Below are positions 13,212 to 13,929 of a stretch of DNA of 13,929 nucleotides, one piece after another (position 1 is the first letter of the stretch; each line of letters starts with the position of its first letter). Position numbers and translations under genes: made by a program. Source of the stretch: CAZBDU01 sp964490725. Lineage in GTDB: Bacteria; Spirochaetota; Spirochaetia; SZUA-6; DRHE01. The stretch is from positions 1 through 13,929 of the forward strand of contig CAZBDU010000121.1 of NCBI GenBank assembly GCA_964490725.1. Direction: 5' to 3'. The notes under the pieces were generated by a model, which ran no database searches, was not told the DNA's origin, and saw only the letters and a program-made list of their open reading frames with translations.

Positions 13212-13331
13212 CGGCCCCCTCCCCTTCCCGCCCGGCGGGAAACGCACCCGCGCCCGGGCCGGTGCCGCAGCCCCCGGGAAGGCTGGCCGCTCGCGAAACG
13301 CCCGGGCAGATGCACATGGCAGGAAGCCGCG
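13212..13331. promoter_or_regulatory. Divergent intergenic region with repeated CCCGGG palindromes
   Basis: About 120 bases separate the leftward small gene from the rightward membrane protein gene, so promoters for both should lie here. CGCCCGGGC occurs at 13251-13259 and 13299-13307, and another CCCGGG at 13272-13277, giving three palindromic hexamers within 57 bases. No convincing promoter pair is seen. The motif may be a repeated binding site or only a result of base composition. Confidence 0.3.
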
Positions 13332-13929
13332 ATGTTGTGTATAGTGATAGCGATGATCATCCTGGACCGGGAACGATTATCCGATTTTTTCCACAACGTG
13401 GCAAGTGGGTTCCAGGTCAGTCCCCTGGAGATCATCGCGGCAGTCCTGCTGGTCGCCGCCTTTGCCGGCGTCCTGGTGCTCATCTACACTCTCCAGCTCC
13501 GCAGGGCCCGCCTGGACAAGCTCCAGCGCGCCGGCCGTCGCTTCGAGCGGCTTGCCGCCGCCAAGGGGCTGACCCCGGCCGAGCGCGCTCTGGTGGATCG
13601 GCTGGCCGCTTTCCTGCGCGATCCCTCCAAGAAGTACCTGATCCTGGCCAATCAGCCCACCTTCAACTACTGCGCCTCCCGGGCGCGCCGGGAAGGGGCG
13701 GCGCCGGCAGCGCTACTGGCCCGGCTCCGCCATCGCCTGGGCTTCCGCCTCCGGGCAGGCCGCCAGGCTCCCCCTTCCACCGCCTCCCTCGTCCCCGGGC
13801 AGGAGGTCCGCATCCGCCGCAGCGGCGACCGCGGCCGGCGCCCGGTGCCGGGCAGGGTCGTGGCCGTCGGCCCGGCCGGGCGGGAGGTCAGCCTGGGCGG
13901 GGGGGGACGCCGGGCGGCGGCCCACGCCG
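13332..13929 (+). CDS. Membrane-anchored protein, possibly PilZ-type; cut by the window end
   Basis: An open frame of 199 residues runs off the end without a stop. A leading segment contains LSDFFHNVASGFQVSPLE (16-33). One membrane helix follows at about 33-54, then a basic, helical cytoplasmic region (about 56-140) with KGLTPAERALVDRL and DPSKKYLILANQ. The visible end (about 154-188: PGQEVRIRRSG, then VPGRVVAVGPAGREVSL) resembles the small N-terminal barrel that precedes PilZ domains in YcgR-like proteins. The PilZ domain itself, with RxxxR and DxSxxG, would lie beyond the window. The ATG at 13332 has AGGA seven bases upstream. An in-frame ATG at 13353 would remove an odd hydrophobic leader and lies eight bases after a TATAGT hexamer. 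The PilZ assignment is tentative. An eight-G run (13899-13906) is near the edge. Confidence 0.6.
   Translation, partial: MLCIVIAMIILDRERLSDFFHNVASGFQVSPLEIIAAVLLVAAFAGVLVLIYTLQLRRARLDKLQRAGRRFERLAAAKGLTPAERALVDRLAAFLRDPSKKYLILANQPTFNYCASRARREGAAPAALLARLRHRLGFRLRAGRQAPPSTASLVPGQEVRIRRSGDRGRRPVPGRVVAVGPAGREVSLGGGGRRAAAHA

Noticed and set aside
12889..13317. Alternative minus-strand frame of 142 codons overlapping the small hypothetical gene
   Set aside because: It is Gly/Arg-rich and of low complexity, while the other frame has ordered hydrophobic patterning and a better ribosome site.

Overview
The window is G+C-rich (about two thirds by eye), densely coding and chromosomal in character. No tRNA, rRNA, CRISPR array, insertion sequence or phage gene was seen. 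The gene content fits a free-living, high-GC spirochaete. The SecD has a long insert between its first membrane helix and the LGLDLRGG motif. The YajC sequence, with its GGIRG and KVDDSTKIEFSKSA stretches, looks spirochaetal. The aldolase is of the FbaB/DhnA type. This assignment rests on recalled family resemblance, not on a search; a deltaproteobacterium-like source is the main alternative.

Layout: (1) 1-187 is a leader without a supported gene, followed by fbaB (class I fructose-bisphosphate aldolase, + strand). (2) A + strand chemotaxis-type operon follows: STAS-domain protein, CheA, CheR, CheB. The genes are tightly packed, with a 1-nt gap and stop/start overlaps. A plausible sigma-70 promoter and a perfect 13-bp stem-loop lie in the leader. 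No CheW, CheY or receptor gene lies in the window. (3) Tail-to-tail with cheB, a long run of - strand genes begins at the right: small hypothetical protein, yajC, secD, secF, tkt (transketolase) and a 533-residue protein carrying an HPr-like domain. (4) At the right edge, divergent from this run, a + strand gene encodes a membrane-anchored protein and is cut by the window end. It may be a PilZ-type protein.

How the genes work together: YajC, SecD and SecF form the accessory module of the Sec translocon. Aldolase and transketolase serve central carbon flow. CheA, CheR and CheB form a histidine kinase with its receptor-modification enzymes, and the STAS protein is a likely accessory or partner switch. 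The most unusual gene is the large HPr-like protein downstream of tkt. It keeps the His-x-Arg-Pro phosphorylation motif of the sugar phosphotransferase carrier HPr, embedded in an otherwise unrecognised helical protein. By my alignment it lacks the regulatory serine. A second unusual point is a pair of 24-25-residue repeats, resembling the N-terminal domain of type II secretion ATPases (T2SSE_N/MshEN), placed between the P2-like region and the dimerisation domain of CheA.
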